From the NCBI GenBank assembly GCA_020347565.1, contig CP070732.1, positions 960,847 to 1,024,846 of the forward strand: a DNA stretch of 64,000 nt, written 5' to 3'. The notes beneath the pieces were generated by a model. It had not been told where the DNA came from, searched no databases, and was given only the letters and a program-made list of their open reading frames with translations. The stretch is from Methanobacteriota archaeon (GTDB lineage Archaea > Thermoplasmatota > Thermoplasmata > UBA10834). Position numbers and translations under genes: made by a program. Positions 1 to 8,656 of this stretch are shown piece by piece; position 1 is the first letter of the stretch; each line of letters begins with the position of its first letter.

Positions 1-615
1 ATCGACTGAGAGGCCTGCCCCACAGCTCTTGCACTTATAGGATATCGCTAAACCGCCGTCACGAACTCTGTCCAGTAAGTCATTCAGATTCACATTGACG
101 TGCTTCACAGTCGTTGACGATCCTTTCTCTCGCACGTTCCCGGCTTCCTTCCACATAGCTATACTCTCATACTCCTTGGCCGCGTCTTCGAATCTTCTTG
201 CCAGTGATAGGTTCTTGGCCCGAGTGACACATTTATCCCATTGACAGATTCTCTCATATGAGTTAACGTCCACATTCATCCTGCCACTGAACTCGGTCAG
301 CCCCAACTGTGTCATGATCTTCGGCCGAAGCTCTGGATGTCGACCTATGACCTCACTCACTGTCATTGCTCTTCTCTGGTCCTCCATCTCTCGCTCATAG
401 GCAAGCTGCCTAGCGTGCTGTTCATCACATTCCTTGCATGTCTGCTTCTTGTCCAAAAGGGAGTCAGCGAACGGAAGTCGCTTCCCGCACTTGGCACAGG
501 TGAGTCTCATCGACTTCTTACCTTGCCCTGGTTGGGTCATACGAGTCCCACAATACGCGCATGCAACGCTACCAGGCGACGTGTGTCGTCCGCATTTGGG
601 GCAAAATGCCGCCAT
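1..615 (-). CDS. Zinc-ribbon protein, 3' end cut by window
   Basis: A reading frame runs leftward off the window edge, with about 205 codons visible and no stop. It begins MAAFCPKCGRHTSPGSVACA, so the N-terminus is a double zinc ribbon (CPKC...CAYC), followed by CAKC...CKEC. After a helical, charged middle (REMEDQRRAMTVSEVI) comes a third zinc ribbon near the cut end (YKCKSCGAGLSVD). I chose the ATG at 615 because the double-Cys motif follows at once and GAGGAGA lies just upstream; an in-frame ATG at 645 and a GTG at 702 are alternatives. Codon use looks less G/C-biased than in the neighbouring genes. Function unknown; zinc-ribbon arrays of this kind usually bind nucleic acid or protein. Confidence 0.7.
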   Translation of the reverse strand, partial: MAAFCPKCGRHTSPGSVACAYCGTRMTQPGQGKKSMRLTCAKCGKRLPFADSLLDKKQTCKECDEQHARQLAYEREMEDQRRAMTVSEVIGRHPELRPKIMTQLGLTEFSGRMNVDVNSYERICQWDKCVTRAKNLSLARRFEDAAKEYESIAMWKEAGNVREKGSSTTVKHVNVNLNDLLDRVRDGGLAISYKCKSCGAGLSVD

Positions 616-974
616 TCTCCTCGACCCAAGCCCGAATCGCCTCATGCGCCTTAAGGGCTTCTCTCCGCCCCTATGGCCTCTTCTCTGACGACCATCGACC
701 ACCGAGAAACACTATTGCCGAAAAGACGCCGGTATCGCTAGGCTTGAGATCGCTGATGCCCTGGCGAAACCTGCAACGGCTCCGGCCCCTCAATCCGCCG
801 TGATTGAAAAGAATCCGCCACTTCCTGGCTATGCTTGAACTGTCTCCGCTCGGAGACTGTGAGTGAACCACCCATGGCGGGCAGATTAACTGGGATTTCT
901 CTATTTATAACGCTCTGTCACATGCAACGGTCAGCGCACCCGAGACGGCGCTTGCACTGCGCGGTCGGCCCCGA
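616..974. other. Gap between zinc-ribbon and MFS genes
   Basis: No convincing gene. A TATA-like element, GTTATAAATAG read on the minus strand, lies at about 901-911 and could drive leftward transcription. A 66-codon minus frame at 671-871 begins roughly 8 bases after the expected transcription start, but its codon use is not gene-like and I do not recognise the product. It may instead be the leader of the zinc-ribbon gene. Confidence 0.4.
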
Positions 975-2240
975 TCAGCCCTTCGACTCCCTGACGTACA
1001 CCTGGACGAGGGTTATCGCAGCCAATCCAAGGGCGCCCGAGATAGCGAACGGCACCAGCGTGCCGTCCAACGCGCCAGGAAGGCCTATGTCGGCGCCGTA
1101 GAAGTGGTCGAATATGATGCCTCCGATCGGGGCACCTATGACCGCGCCGAGGGCCGACATCGATTCGAGAACCCCTATGAGCCTCCCCCTCACGTCCTCC
1201 GGGACGATGTCCGCCTGAAGCGCTCGCAGTGCCGGACTTGCGACCTGGAACGCCATGCTACGGAGTCCCAGGAAGAGGACCACTAGGACCAACGACCACG
1301 TGGTCGGTATGAGAATGGTGGCGACGAAGGCGAAGCTCCCGCCGACGACGAACAGCTTCTTCCGGCCCACCTTGTCCGAGAGCCTCCCAGACGGGAAAGC
1401 GACCAACGCTCCAAGACCCATAGCGATGCCCACCAGAAGGGAGATGTGTTCCCCACCCAGCTCGAACCTCCACAGGAGGAACAGGGCCATCAGTGGGCCG
1501 ATGCTCGAGAACGAGAACCCCTCCATCATCGCGTTCAGATAGAGCACATTCAGATTCCTGACGCTTTCCGGCTTGGCGCCATCCGGTCGGAATATCTTCC
1601 TGAGGCTGAGCTTCGCCTTCTTGGTCTCCGGAGTCCTCGCATCGGTGACGTATAGCCAGACGAGTATAGTCCCCGCAAGGGCGAGGAGCGCGGTGAAGTA
1701 GAAAGGGAATCTGTAGCTGTCCATCTCGGAGAAGTTCAAGAGCTCCTTCGCGAACATGACCAGGCCGCCGCCGGCGAACGGGCCGATGACGAACCCCAGG
1801 TTGGACGACATGACTATCTTGCCCATCGCTGCGCCCCTCTGTTTCGACGGCGTCGAGTCGATCACGAGGGCCTCGCTGACGGGCCATACCATCGCGCTGG
1901 CCACGCCCTGGAACCCTCTCACGAGGACGAGGCCGTACCATGTGTCAGGGAAGGTGAACAGTATCGCGAAGACCACGTAGAGCGAGCTTCCGACGAGGAT
2001 GAGCCGCTTGCGCCCGACCCTGTCCGAGAGGTCTCCGAAGTAGGTCGACAGAGCCGCCCTGGTCAATACGAACGCGGAGAACATCAAACCGATCTCCAGC
2101 GCGCCCGCGCCGAGGTTCTCTGCATAGACCGGGAATAGCGGGAAGATGAGTCCGAACCCCAGGCTTACGATGAAGTCGAGCGAGGCGAGGTAGTTCACGT
2201 TCATCCTCGCTTCGTCCTCACTGAGCAGGTACGAAGCCAT
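975..2240 (-). CDS. MFS transporter
   Basis: A 421-residue, 12-segment major facilitator superfamily membrane protein. The duplicated MFS motif A is visible in both halves (GDLSDRVGRKRLI after helix 2, GRLSDKVGRKKLF after helix 8), as is the motif-C-like glycine-rich helix 5 (GFVIGPFAGG). These place it among drug/metabolite proton antiporters; the substrate cannot be read from sequence. It starts at ATG 2240, 24 bases after the stop of the MetE-like gene, so the two are probably co-transcribed. An internal Met at residue 13 is a possible alternative start. The coupling to a methyltransferase is suggestive of amino-acid or methyl-donor traffic, but that is inference only. Confidence 0.85.
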   Translation of the reverse strand: MASYLLSEDEARMNVNYLASLDFIVSLGFGLIFPLFPVYAENLGAGALEIGLMFSAFVLTRAALSTYFGDLSDRVGRKRLILVGSSLYVVFAILFTFPDTWYGLVLVRGFQGVASAMVWPVSEALVIDSTPSKQRGAAMGKIVMSSNLGFVIGPFAGGGLVMFAKELLNFSEMDSYRFPFYFTALLALAGTILVWLYVTDARTPETKKAKLSLRKIFRPDGAKPESVRNLNVLYLNAMMEGFSFSSIGPLMALFLLWRFELGGEHISLLVGIAMGLGALVAFPSGRLSDKVGRKKLFVVGGSFAFVATILIPTTWSLVLVVLFLGLRSMAFQVASPALRALQADIVPEDVRGRLIGVLESMSALGAVIGAPIGGIIFDHFYGADIGLPGALDGTLVPFAISGALGLAAITLVQVYVRESKG

Positions 2241-2264
2241 CGGTCACATCCCCAAGAGCGGTGG

Positions 2265-3194
2265 TCACCCTCGGCCGAAAAGGTCGACTCCGGCACGAAG
2301 GTTTCTCAATATGATTGCGACCAAGGATTTGCCGGTTACCCTGAGACCACAATCGGGGTGAGCATAGGCTATCGAATCCGGACCGACCGCCCTAGCCGTC
2401 GACTCGAGAAGAGCGCACACGGACTCCGCGTCGCCGACCTCATTCTCGCTCATCGGTGTCACAGCGATGCATCCGGCTCCGAGGAGCTTGCCGTTATCCG
2501 AGAACCGAGCGTCCCCAAGGACGTCCATGTTGGGCCGCTCCTGCCGACCCGCAAAGCCGAGGCTGACGACCGACACGTTCTCCAGCCTCATCAGGTGCGA
2601 CAGCACGCCGTACCGTCCGACGTATCCGCATACATGTACGCTCGTCCGCTCGACCGGCAGGCCGTCCGCTATCCTGTCGAGGAGGGCCACGCGCTCCTTA
2701 ATGTCCCCGTAACCCTGAGAGAGGAACGGCTCGTCGATCTGGACATGGGCGCCCAGGTCGGCCAGGGACTCCGCTATCGGGGCCAAGGCATCCGCGATGT
2801 CTTCGTAAAGCGTGAAATCTCTGAGGCCGCCGTAGTGCGACCCCGCACTCCTGCTGCCGCAGGTCATGCCCAGCGTCGTCGGGCCTGTTATGGCGACCTT
2901 CACATCCATGTCCGGATGCTTGGACCGTATGTACGCGAGATCCTTCACCTTCGAGAAATCCGAAGCGTCACCTTTCAGCTCGACCTTGTCTGCTATGAAC
3001 GGCACGCCGTTGGAAACGCTCAGACCAGACAAGGACTCTGCGAAATATGACACCATATCAGTCCTCTGCTCGCCGTCGGATATGATATCCATCCCGAGGC
3101 TGCTTTGGAACGCTATCGCTTCGTCTATTGACTCGAGCAGGTCCTCCCTGAACCGATAGAGGCTGCCGATCGTGGTCGTCCTCAGCGTTGCCAT
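2265..3194 (-). CDS. MetE-like (C-terminal domain) methyltransferase
   Basis: A 309-residue protein of the cobalamin-independent methionine synthase catalytic-domain family (COG0620), the short archaeal form lacking the N-terminal MetE half. Visible hallmarks are the opening TTTIGSLYR, DGEQRTDMV, the QIDEP motif, the zinc-ligand region HVCGYVG and the late HPDCGL cysteine. Archaeal members transfer a methyl group from a methyl-corrinoid or related donor to homocysteine through zinc; the donor here is unknown. The frame stays open far upstream, but that part lies antisense to dtdA, so the start is ATG 3194, where family homology begins. The MFS gene follows downstream. Confidence 0.75.
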   Translation of the reverse strand: MATLRTTTIGSLYRFREDLLESIDEAIAFQSSLGMDIISDGEQRTDMVSYFAESLSGLSVSNGVPFIADKVELKGDASDFSKVKDLAYIRSKHPDMDVKVAITGPTTLGMTCGSRSAGSHYGGLRDFTLYEDIADALAPIAESLADLGAHVQIDEPFLSQGYGDIKERVALLDRIADGLPVERTSVHVCGYVGRYGVLSHLMRLENVSVVSLGFAGRQERPNMDVLGDARFSDNGKLLGAGCIAVTPMSENEVGDAESVCALLESTARAVGPDSIAYAHPDCGLRVTGKSLVAIILRNLRAGVDLFGRG

Positions 3195-3293
3195 GGCTAG
3201 CCTTTGACAGGGTCGTGGCCGATTAAGCCTTTTCGGTCGCGGCGCTCTGGAACCGTGGGAAACCGTTAATACTGATACGGCGTCCCGGGGCGC

Positions 3294-4115
3294 GTGCGAC
3301 TTGTCGTCACGTCCTCGGAGGACGCAGCATCGATGAACATACGCAAGCGGCTGATCGAGCGGCGCGACTGGAACGAGAGCGGAAGCTTCGCGGATAACCC
3401 TGTGCTCACAGCGGGCGACTACATCATGGTCGGGACCGACAGGATACACCTGTTGGAGGACCACATCGACGGCAGGGTGGCCGACGTCACTGGCAGGAAG
3501 ATAGACGTGACCATCTTCGCCTCCCGCCACAGTGCCGCCTCTGGCATACCGACGCTGACCGTGCACCCGATAGGCAACTACTCCACGGCGGAGTTCGGTG
3601 GGGAGTCTGGGCGACTGCCACCAGCGTCGCCTCAGATCATGACGGAGGCGCTGCGCATACTGCGCCGGAGGTCGGAGGGAATGGAATTCAAGGTGTCGTT
3701 CGAGACCACGCATCACGGACCGCTCACGGACGGGCCCGCCTTCTTCATCGAGATTGGGAGCGACGAGGGCTACTGGGAGCGCGAAGATGCTTCGGACGCG
3801 ATAGCGGATACGATCCTGTCCATCGAGGAGACGCGGCACCCCGCGATCGTCTGCGTAGGCGGGGGCCACTACGCTCCCCGATTCACCGACCTCGCCCTGT
3901 CGCGCAAGGTGGCGATCGGCCACATGGCGGCGAACTACGCGCTCGAGTCACTCGACGATGAGATGATAGGGCAGATGGCGTCGGCGAGCATGGCGGCAGA
4001 CAAGGTGTACTTCAACAAGAAGGGGATGCCGAAACCGAAGTACCGCGAGCTAAGGGGGCGATTCGCGTCGTGCGGGATCTCTGAGATAAGCAGCGACGAC
4101 CTCGAGCCGCTTTAG
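3294..4115 (+). CDS. dtdA: D-aminoacyl-tRNA deacylase (archaeal DtdA/DTD2)
   Basis: A 273-residue homologue of the archaeal/plant D-aminoacyl-tRNA deacylase, which hydrolyses D-amino acids mischarged onto tRNA. Diagnostic blocks are FASRHSAASGIPTLTVHPIG, the ETTHHGP motif and GGGHYAPRFTDLA, with conserved histidines thought to bind metal. The start is a GTG at 3294, about 25 bases after a TATA-like GTTAATACTG at 3264-3273, implying an essentially leaderless transcript. It is divergent from the MetE-like gene and convergent with pyrH, one base from that stop codon. Sequence fit to the family is strong across the full length. Confidence 0.88.
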   Translation: MRLVVTSSEDAASMNIRKRLIERRDWNESGSFADNPVLTAGDYIMVGTDRIHLLEDHIDGRVADVTGRKIDVTIFASRHSAASGIPTLTVHPIGNYSTAEFGGESGRLPPASPQIMTEALRILRRRSEGMEFKVSFETTHHGPLTDGPAFFIEIGSDEGYWEREDASDAIADTILSIEETRHPAIVCVGGGHYAPRFTDLALSRKVAIGHMAANYALESLDDEMIGQMASASMAADKVYFNKKGMPKPKYRELRGRFASCGISEISSDDLEPL

Positions 4116-4116
4116 G

Positions 4117-4797
4117 TCAGTGGACCGTCGTGCCGTCGAAGTCCTGCCCCAAAAGGGCCGACCTGAGGTTCTCCAGGCGCCTGCCGTCTACTATCGCGAG
4201 GGTTATGTTGGACCGCTCGGCCACGCGCGCGCCCGTCGGGTCGAACACGACGTTCGGACCGGCGCCTGCCGGCGTCCCCGCGACGAGCTTCACCAGCGCC
4301 TCGTGGGACATCTCGGGGATTCGCTTCGCTGCGCTGTCCTTGCGGGGATCCGACGTGTACGCGCCGTCGACCGAGGTGGCGTTCACCAGCAGCCGGGCAC
4401 CGGCGCGCTCCGCAAGCGTCGCGGAGACGGCGTCCGTCGTGATACCCGGCGCGACGCCGCCCATAACCACTACGGAGTGCGACCCAGCGGCCGACACCGC
4501 CTCGTCGTAGTCCTCGGGGATGGTCTGGCTCGCCCTATCGCCCAGCGCCAGGGCCAGCAAGCGCGCGTTGAGGCGGGTGACGGCTATGCCCATCTCGTCC
4601 AGGACATCCTCGGACGCTCCCAACTCGCGGGCTGAGCGGATGTAATGACGCGCAATCCTCCCGCCGCCCGTGACGACCATCACCTTCCTCGATTCCGAGA
4701 CCTCGACGAGCATCTTCGAGAGGTCGCGGATGTATGCGACATCGTCGCCATCGGTGATCAGAACAGAGCCGCCCAGCGACAGGACTACTGGTTCCAT
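4117..4797 (-). CDS. pyrH: UMP kinase, archaeal type
   Basis: A 226-residue amino-acid-kinase fold protein that phosphorylates UMP to UDP in pyrimidine synthesis. The phosphate-binding LSLGGSVL near the N-terminus, VTGGGRIARHYI, the GGVAPGITTDAV segment and NATSVDGAYTSDP match archaeal UMP kinases, which are shorter than bacterial PyrH. I place the start at ATG 4797 (MEPVVLSLGG); a TTG three codons earlier is the longest alternative. It is divergent from the aRF1 gene with only 64 bases between the starts, so their promoters overlap. Dihydroorotase of the same pathway is elsewhere in the window. Confidence 0.85.
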   Translation of the reverse strand: MEPVVLSLGGSVLITDGDDVAYIRDLSKMLVEVSESRKVMVVTGGGRIARHYIRSARELGASEDVLDEMGIAVTRLNARLLALALGDRASQTIPEDYDEAVSAAGSHSVVVMGGVAPGITTDAVSATLAERAGARLLVNATSVDGAYTSDPRKDSAAKRIPEMSHEALVKLVAGTPAGAGPNVVFDPTGARVAERSNITLAIVDGRRLENLRSALLGQDFDGTTVH

Positions 4798-4807
4798 CGT
4801 GGTCAAC

Positions 4808-4817
4808 CTTTATAATG
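4808..4817 (+). promoter_or_regulatory. TATA box of the aRF1-argS operon
   Basis: CTTTATAATG lies about 50 bases before the aRF1 ATG, giving a predicted leader of some 20-25 bases. It sits between divergent pyrH and prf1. Confidence 0.55.
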
Positions 4818-4861
4818 GCGAACGCGCTAACCAGTACAAAAGGCTTCGGACCGGTTCTGAG

Positions 4862-6088
4862 ATGACCGAGCTGACAGACCTGCAGAAATACGAGTTCCGC
4901 AGAAGCCTTGAGGAAGTTGGCAGGCTTTCGGGAAGGGGCACGGAACTGATCTCCCTCTACATACCGCCGACGAGACAGGTGTCGGATGTCGCGGGCTATC
5001 TTAGAAACGAGTACTCGCAATCATCGAACATCAAGTCGGCCAGCACACGCAAGAACGTGCAGGCCGCGATATCGTCGATCCTCTCGCGCCTGAAGAACTT
5101 CAAGCAGCCCCCGGAGAACGGCCTCGTGTTCTTCGTTGGCCACAGATCGGTAGGCGCGGACCAGACGAGCATGGTCCAGTTCGTGTTGGAGCCGCCCGAC
5201 CCGGTCCAGACATTCGTGTATCGCTGCGACTCGTCGTTCTACACAGAGCCGCTGCAGCAGATGCTGGAGGTCAAGGAGAAGTACGGACTGATCGTCATCG
5301 ACAGGAGCGAGGCCACCATTGGCATGCTGAACGGCAAGAGGATAGTCCCCATCAAGAACCTGCAGTCGCTCGTGCCGAGCAAGCACGGGCGCGGCGGCCA
5401 GTCGGCCAGGAGGTTCGAGAGAGTCATCGAGGTGGCCGCCCACGAGTACTACAAGAAGGTGGCAGACATCGCGAACGGAGCCTTCCTCGAGGAGAAGGAC
5501 CTGAAGGGCATGATCGTCGGAGGGCCAGGACCGACGAAGGACTTCTTCGTCAAAAGCGAGTACCTCCACCACGAGCTGCAGCGTAAGGTGATCGAGTCGT
5601 TCGACACCGGCTACACGGACGAGTACGGGCTGAAGGAGCTGGTCGAGAAGGCGAGGGGCACGCTCAGGAGCCTCGACCTGATGAGGGAGAAGGATGTCAT
5701 ACAGAAGCTCTTCGAGGAGATCCGAAGGCCCGAGGGAGGCCTGGCAGTTTATGGGGAGGATGAGGTGAAGAACGCCCTGATGATCGGCGCCGTCGACACA
5801 CTAATAGTATCCGAGGACCTCCGCAAGAAGAGGTTCAAGCTCGTCTGCCCGTCCTGCGGCAGCTCGCAGGAGCTGTTCGCCGAGGAAACACCTGACAACC
5901 CGAGGTGCGACCGATGCGGGGAGCCGGCTAAGGTCGAGGAAAGCGTAGACCTCGTCGAGGAGCTGCACAAGATGGCGGATGCCAACAGCACGAAGGTGGA
6001 GTTCATCTCTGCCGAGTCCGAGGAGGGGGAGCTGCTGGTCAAGGCGTTCGGAGGTCTTGCGGGAATACTCAGGTTCAGGGTGAGCTGA
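4862..6088 (+). CDS. prf1: Peptide chain release factor aRF1
   Basis: A 408-residue class I release factor that reads all three stop codons and triggers peptidyl-tRNA hydrolysis. The stop-decoding NIKS motif is at residues 56-59, followed by the YxCxxxF-equivalent region. The catalytic GGQ is near residue 178 (GRGGQSARR), and a C-terminal minidomain has two CxxC pairs (CPSC, CDRC). Length is normal for archaea. The ATG at 4862 (MTELTDLQKY) fits family N-termini. The stop codon overlaps the argS start as TGATG at 6086-6090, so translation is probably coupled. Confidence 0.95.
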   Translation: MTELTDLQKYEFRRSLEEVGRLSGRGTELISLYIPPTRQVSDVAGYLRNEYSQSSNIKSASTRKNVQAAISSILSRLKNFKQPPENGLVFFVGHRSVGADQTSMVQFVLEPPDPVQTFVYRCDSSFYTEPLQQMLEVKEKYGLIVIDRSEATIGMLNGKRIVPIKNLQSLVPSKHGRGGQSARRFERVIEVAAHEYYKKVADIANGAFLEEKDLKGMIVGGPGPTKDFFVKSEYLHHELQRKVIESFDTGYTDEYGLKELVEKARGTLRSLDLMREKDVIQKLFEEIRRPEGGLAVYGEDEVKNALMIGAVDTLIVSEDLRKKRFKLVCPSCGSSQELFAEETPDNPRCDRCGEPAKVEESVDLVEELHKMADANSTKVEFISAESEEGELLVKAFGGLAGILRFRVS

Positions 6089-7827
6089 TGGACGACGCTG
6101 GCGATCCGCTTTCCGCATTCCGCGAAGAGGCCGCCCGCGCGCTCAGGGCAGCGCTGGCCAAGGTGGGCGCCGCCGAGGCGGACCTATTGCTCGAGAGGCC
6201 GCCCGAGGGCATGGGTGACATCGCGCTCCCGTGCTTTTCGATCTCGAAGCTGCTGAGGAAGGCGCCGGACGCGATCGCCAAAGAGATCGTCTCCGTGATG
6301 ACGTCTGGCGAGGAGATGGAGAGGGCGGAGGCGGTAGGCGGATACGTCAACATACACGCCAGGTTCGACAGACTGGCCGAGAGGGCCTTCACCGCAGCTC
6401 TCTCCGACGGCATGGAGTACGGCTCAGGGGCCCCGAGAGGCGAGCGCGTGCTGCTGGAGCACACGAGCGTGAACCCGACCGGCCCCGTCCACATAGGCAG
6501 AGCGCGCAACCCGATCATAGGCGATACCATAGCGAGGATAATGCGCCTCGCGGGCTACAACGTCACGACGGAGTTCTACGTCAACGACGTCGGGAGGCAG
6601 GTGGCGACGATGACGTGGGGCGTGAAGAACCTGAGGGTTGCCGAAGAGCCCGAGAGGGACAAGGACGACCACAGGTTCGTATCATACTATCGCGAGGCGA
6701 ACAGGAAGTGCGAGGAAGACCCGGAGGCGCAGGCGCAGGTCAACGAGCTCCTGTTCAAGCTCGAGCACGGAGACCCAGAGACTGTGAGCTTGAACAGGCA
6801 GACGAGCGAGCGCGTTCTCAACGGCATGCTTGCGAGCCTCGCGGACATCAACGTGCACATAGACGGCTTCATGTGGGAGTCGAAGCTCGTGGAGGACGGC
6901 AGCGTCGACCGGGTGATCGATAGGCTCAAGGGATCGCGCTTCTGCCACGAGTCCGACGGCGCCCGCCATCTCGAGCTGGAGTCGTTCGGGATCACGGGGC
7001 GGGACACCAAATGGGTGTTCACGAGGGCTGACGGCACCTCCCTGTACACGACCAGGGACCTCGCCTATCACCTCGACAAGTTCTCCAGGTCGGACGTGGC
7101 GATAAATGTTCTGGGCGAGGACCAGAAGCTCGGCATGCAGCAGCTCGCTGCCGCGTTGAGCATCATCGGCTCCGAGAGGGCGCCCGAGACCGTCTTCTAT
7201 TCCTTCGTCTCCCTCCCCGAGGGCAGGATGTCCACGAGGAAGGGCACGGTCGTGACGCTTGACGACCTCGTCGATGAGGCGAAGGAGAGGGCGTACGAGG
7301 AGGTCAGGAAGCGCAGGAAGGACCTGCCCGAGGAGAGGATGCGCGAGATAGCCAGGATCGTCGGCACGGGCGCTCTCAGATACAATATCGCGCGAATACA
7401 GGCGGAGAAGCAGATCGTGTTCAGGTGGGAGGAGGCGCTCAACTTCGAGGGGAGCAGCGCGCCCTTCGTTCAGTACGCCCACGCACGGGCGTGTTCGATA
7501 ATGAGGAAGGCCAGCGCCGCCGTATCGCCCGACAGAGCCGCCGCCTGCGTCGGGAAGTTGACGACCGACCACGAGCGCGCGCTACTGAAGCTGATAGCGG
7601 CGTATCCGGCGACAGTGCGGGAGTGCGCGGAAGCCCGGAGGGTGCATACCGTGGCATCGTTCGCACAGGATCTCGCATCGCAATTCAATCAGTTCTACAG
7701 GTACGTTCCGGTCCTCAAGGCGGAAGGGGACACACGGGATGCGCGCATCGCGCTCGTCGAGGCGGCCAGGCGGACTCTGAGGAGCGCTCTGGGATGTCTC
7801 GGCCTCGAAGCCCCGGAGGAGATGTAG
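6088..7827 (+). CDS. argS: Arginyl-tRNA synthetase
   Basis: A 579-residue class I synthetase charging tRNA-Arg. An N-terminal arginyl-specific domain precedes the HIGH-like motif HIGRARN near residue 130 (HTSVNPTGPVHIG). The KMSK equivalent MSTRKG is near residue 380, and a helical DALR-type anticodon-binding domain closes the protein (FEGSSAPFVQYAHARA onward). It begins one base inside the aRF1 stop region, forming a two-gene translation operon. It converges with the lipoate ligase gene, with one base between the two stop codons. Confidence 0.95.
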   Translation: MDDAGDPLSAFREEAARALRAALAKVGAAEADLLLERPPEGMGDIALPCFSISKLLRKAPDAIAKEIVSVMTSGEEMERAEAVGGYVNIHARFDRLAERAFTAALSDGMEYGSGAPRGERVLLEHTSVNPTGPVHIGRARNPIIGDTIARIMRLAGYNVTTEFYVNDVGRQVATMTWGVKNLRVAEEPERDKDDHRFVSYYREANRKCEEDPEAQAQVNELLFKLEHGDPETVSLNRQTSERVLNGMLASLADINVHIDGFMWESKLVEDGSVDRVIDRLKGSRFCHESDGARHLELESFGITGRDTKWVFTRADGTSLYTTRDLAYHLDKFSRSDVAINVLGEDQKLGMQQLAAALSIIGSERAPETVFYSFVSLPEGRMSTRKGTVVTLDDLVDEAKERAYEEVRKRRKDLPEERMREIARIVGTGALRYNIARIQAEKQIVFRWEEALNFEGSSAPFVQYAHARACSIMRKASAAVSPDRAAACVGKLTTDHERALLKLIAAYPATVRECAEARRVHTVASFAQDLASQFNQFYRYVPVLKAEGDTRDARIALVEAARRTLRSALGCLGLEAPEEM

Positions 7828-7828
7828 G

Positions 7829-8566
7829 TCATATCCTGAGGTTCCACTCCCTCCGCGAGTAGCACTCCCTCACGGACGAACCGACCAGCTCGCGCTCCCT
7901 GTCCACGAGCGACCCGGTCCTCAGCTCCGCATGGAACACGGAGCCGATCGACTCGGCCATCGCCGACTTCAGGTCGCCCATGCTGGGCGGCTGCGGGAGC
8001 AGGGAGGCGAGCGTGGTGACCCTCGCAGACGGCCTGGGTCCCGCCCCTCTGAGCACGGCGTCCATGGCATCGATGTCGCTGTCCACGATCACCGTGCCGT
8101 GGTGCAGCACCGACTCGTGCCTACGGAGTTGAGCGCTGCCCGAGACCTTGCGTCCCCCCACCTCAACGTCGTTCACTGGCCTGTGCCTCGCGTCGATGCC
8201 GAAGGAGCGGAGGGCGTCCGCGACAGCGCCGCAAACGCGCGAAAAGGCGTTCGCTCCCCCGCGTGCGACCTCCTCGACAGGCGCGATCACGGCGAACACG
8301 AGCTGTCCCTGATCGGTGTATATCGTGCTGCCGCCGGAGCGCCTTCGCACGATAGCCACGCCCCTCCGCGCACACTCCTGCAAGTCCAGCGCCTCCTCCG
8401 CCCTCTGGAAGTAGCCTATGGAGACCGTCGGCGTCGACCGCACGTAGAAGTGAAGCGTGTTCGGTACGGCGCCATCGGCGTGGCATGTCAGTATCGCATC
8501 GTCCATCGCGGCCGACTCCGGCGGCCCGACCTGCCCGCTGTCGATGAGCCTCCAAGCGTTGCTCAT
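7829..8566 (-). CDS. lplA: Lipoate-protein ligase A-like protein
   Basis: A 245-residue biotin/lipoate A/B ligase-fold protein. The lipoyl-AMP loop RRRSGGSTIYTD matches the RRxSGGG(T/A) signature, and NDVEVGGRKVSGSAQ holds the catalytic lysine, followed by LHHGT. It would attach lipoate, or octanoate, to E2 or GcvH proteins. Length indicates the catalytic domain plus a short C-terminal extension, so it may need a separate accessory domain as in other archaeal two-part ligases. No lipoylated partner is in the window. Octanoyltransferase activity is an alternative reading. Confidence 0.8.
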   Translation of the reverse strand: MSNAWRLIDSGQVGPPESAAMDDAILTCHADGAVPNTLHFYVRSTPTVSIGYFQRAEEALDLQECARRGVAIVRRRSGGSTIYTDQGQLVFAVIAPVEEVARGGANAFSRVCGAVADALRSFGIDARHRPVNDVEVGGRKVSGSAQLRRHESVLHHGTVIVDSDIDAMDAVLRGAGPRPSARVTTLASLLPQPPSMGDLKSAMAESIGSVFHAELRTGSLVDRERELVGSSVRECYSRREWNLRI

Positions 8567-8656
8567 GCGTCACGACCATGGCAAAACAGGCGTAAAAGAG
8601 GTTTGGAGGGAAGTGGTTTGGCGCTCGGCCCTGGGACACGGCGCAGTGGAGCCCGC

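Noticed and set aside
3195-3923. N-terminal extension of the MetE-like frame.
   Set aside because: It is antisense to dtdA and has no MetE homology; ATG 3194 is the proper start.
6682-7572. Long minus-strand open frame across argS.
   Set aside because: Antisense to a full-length ArgS; no homology, a product of high GC content.
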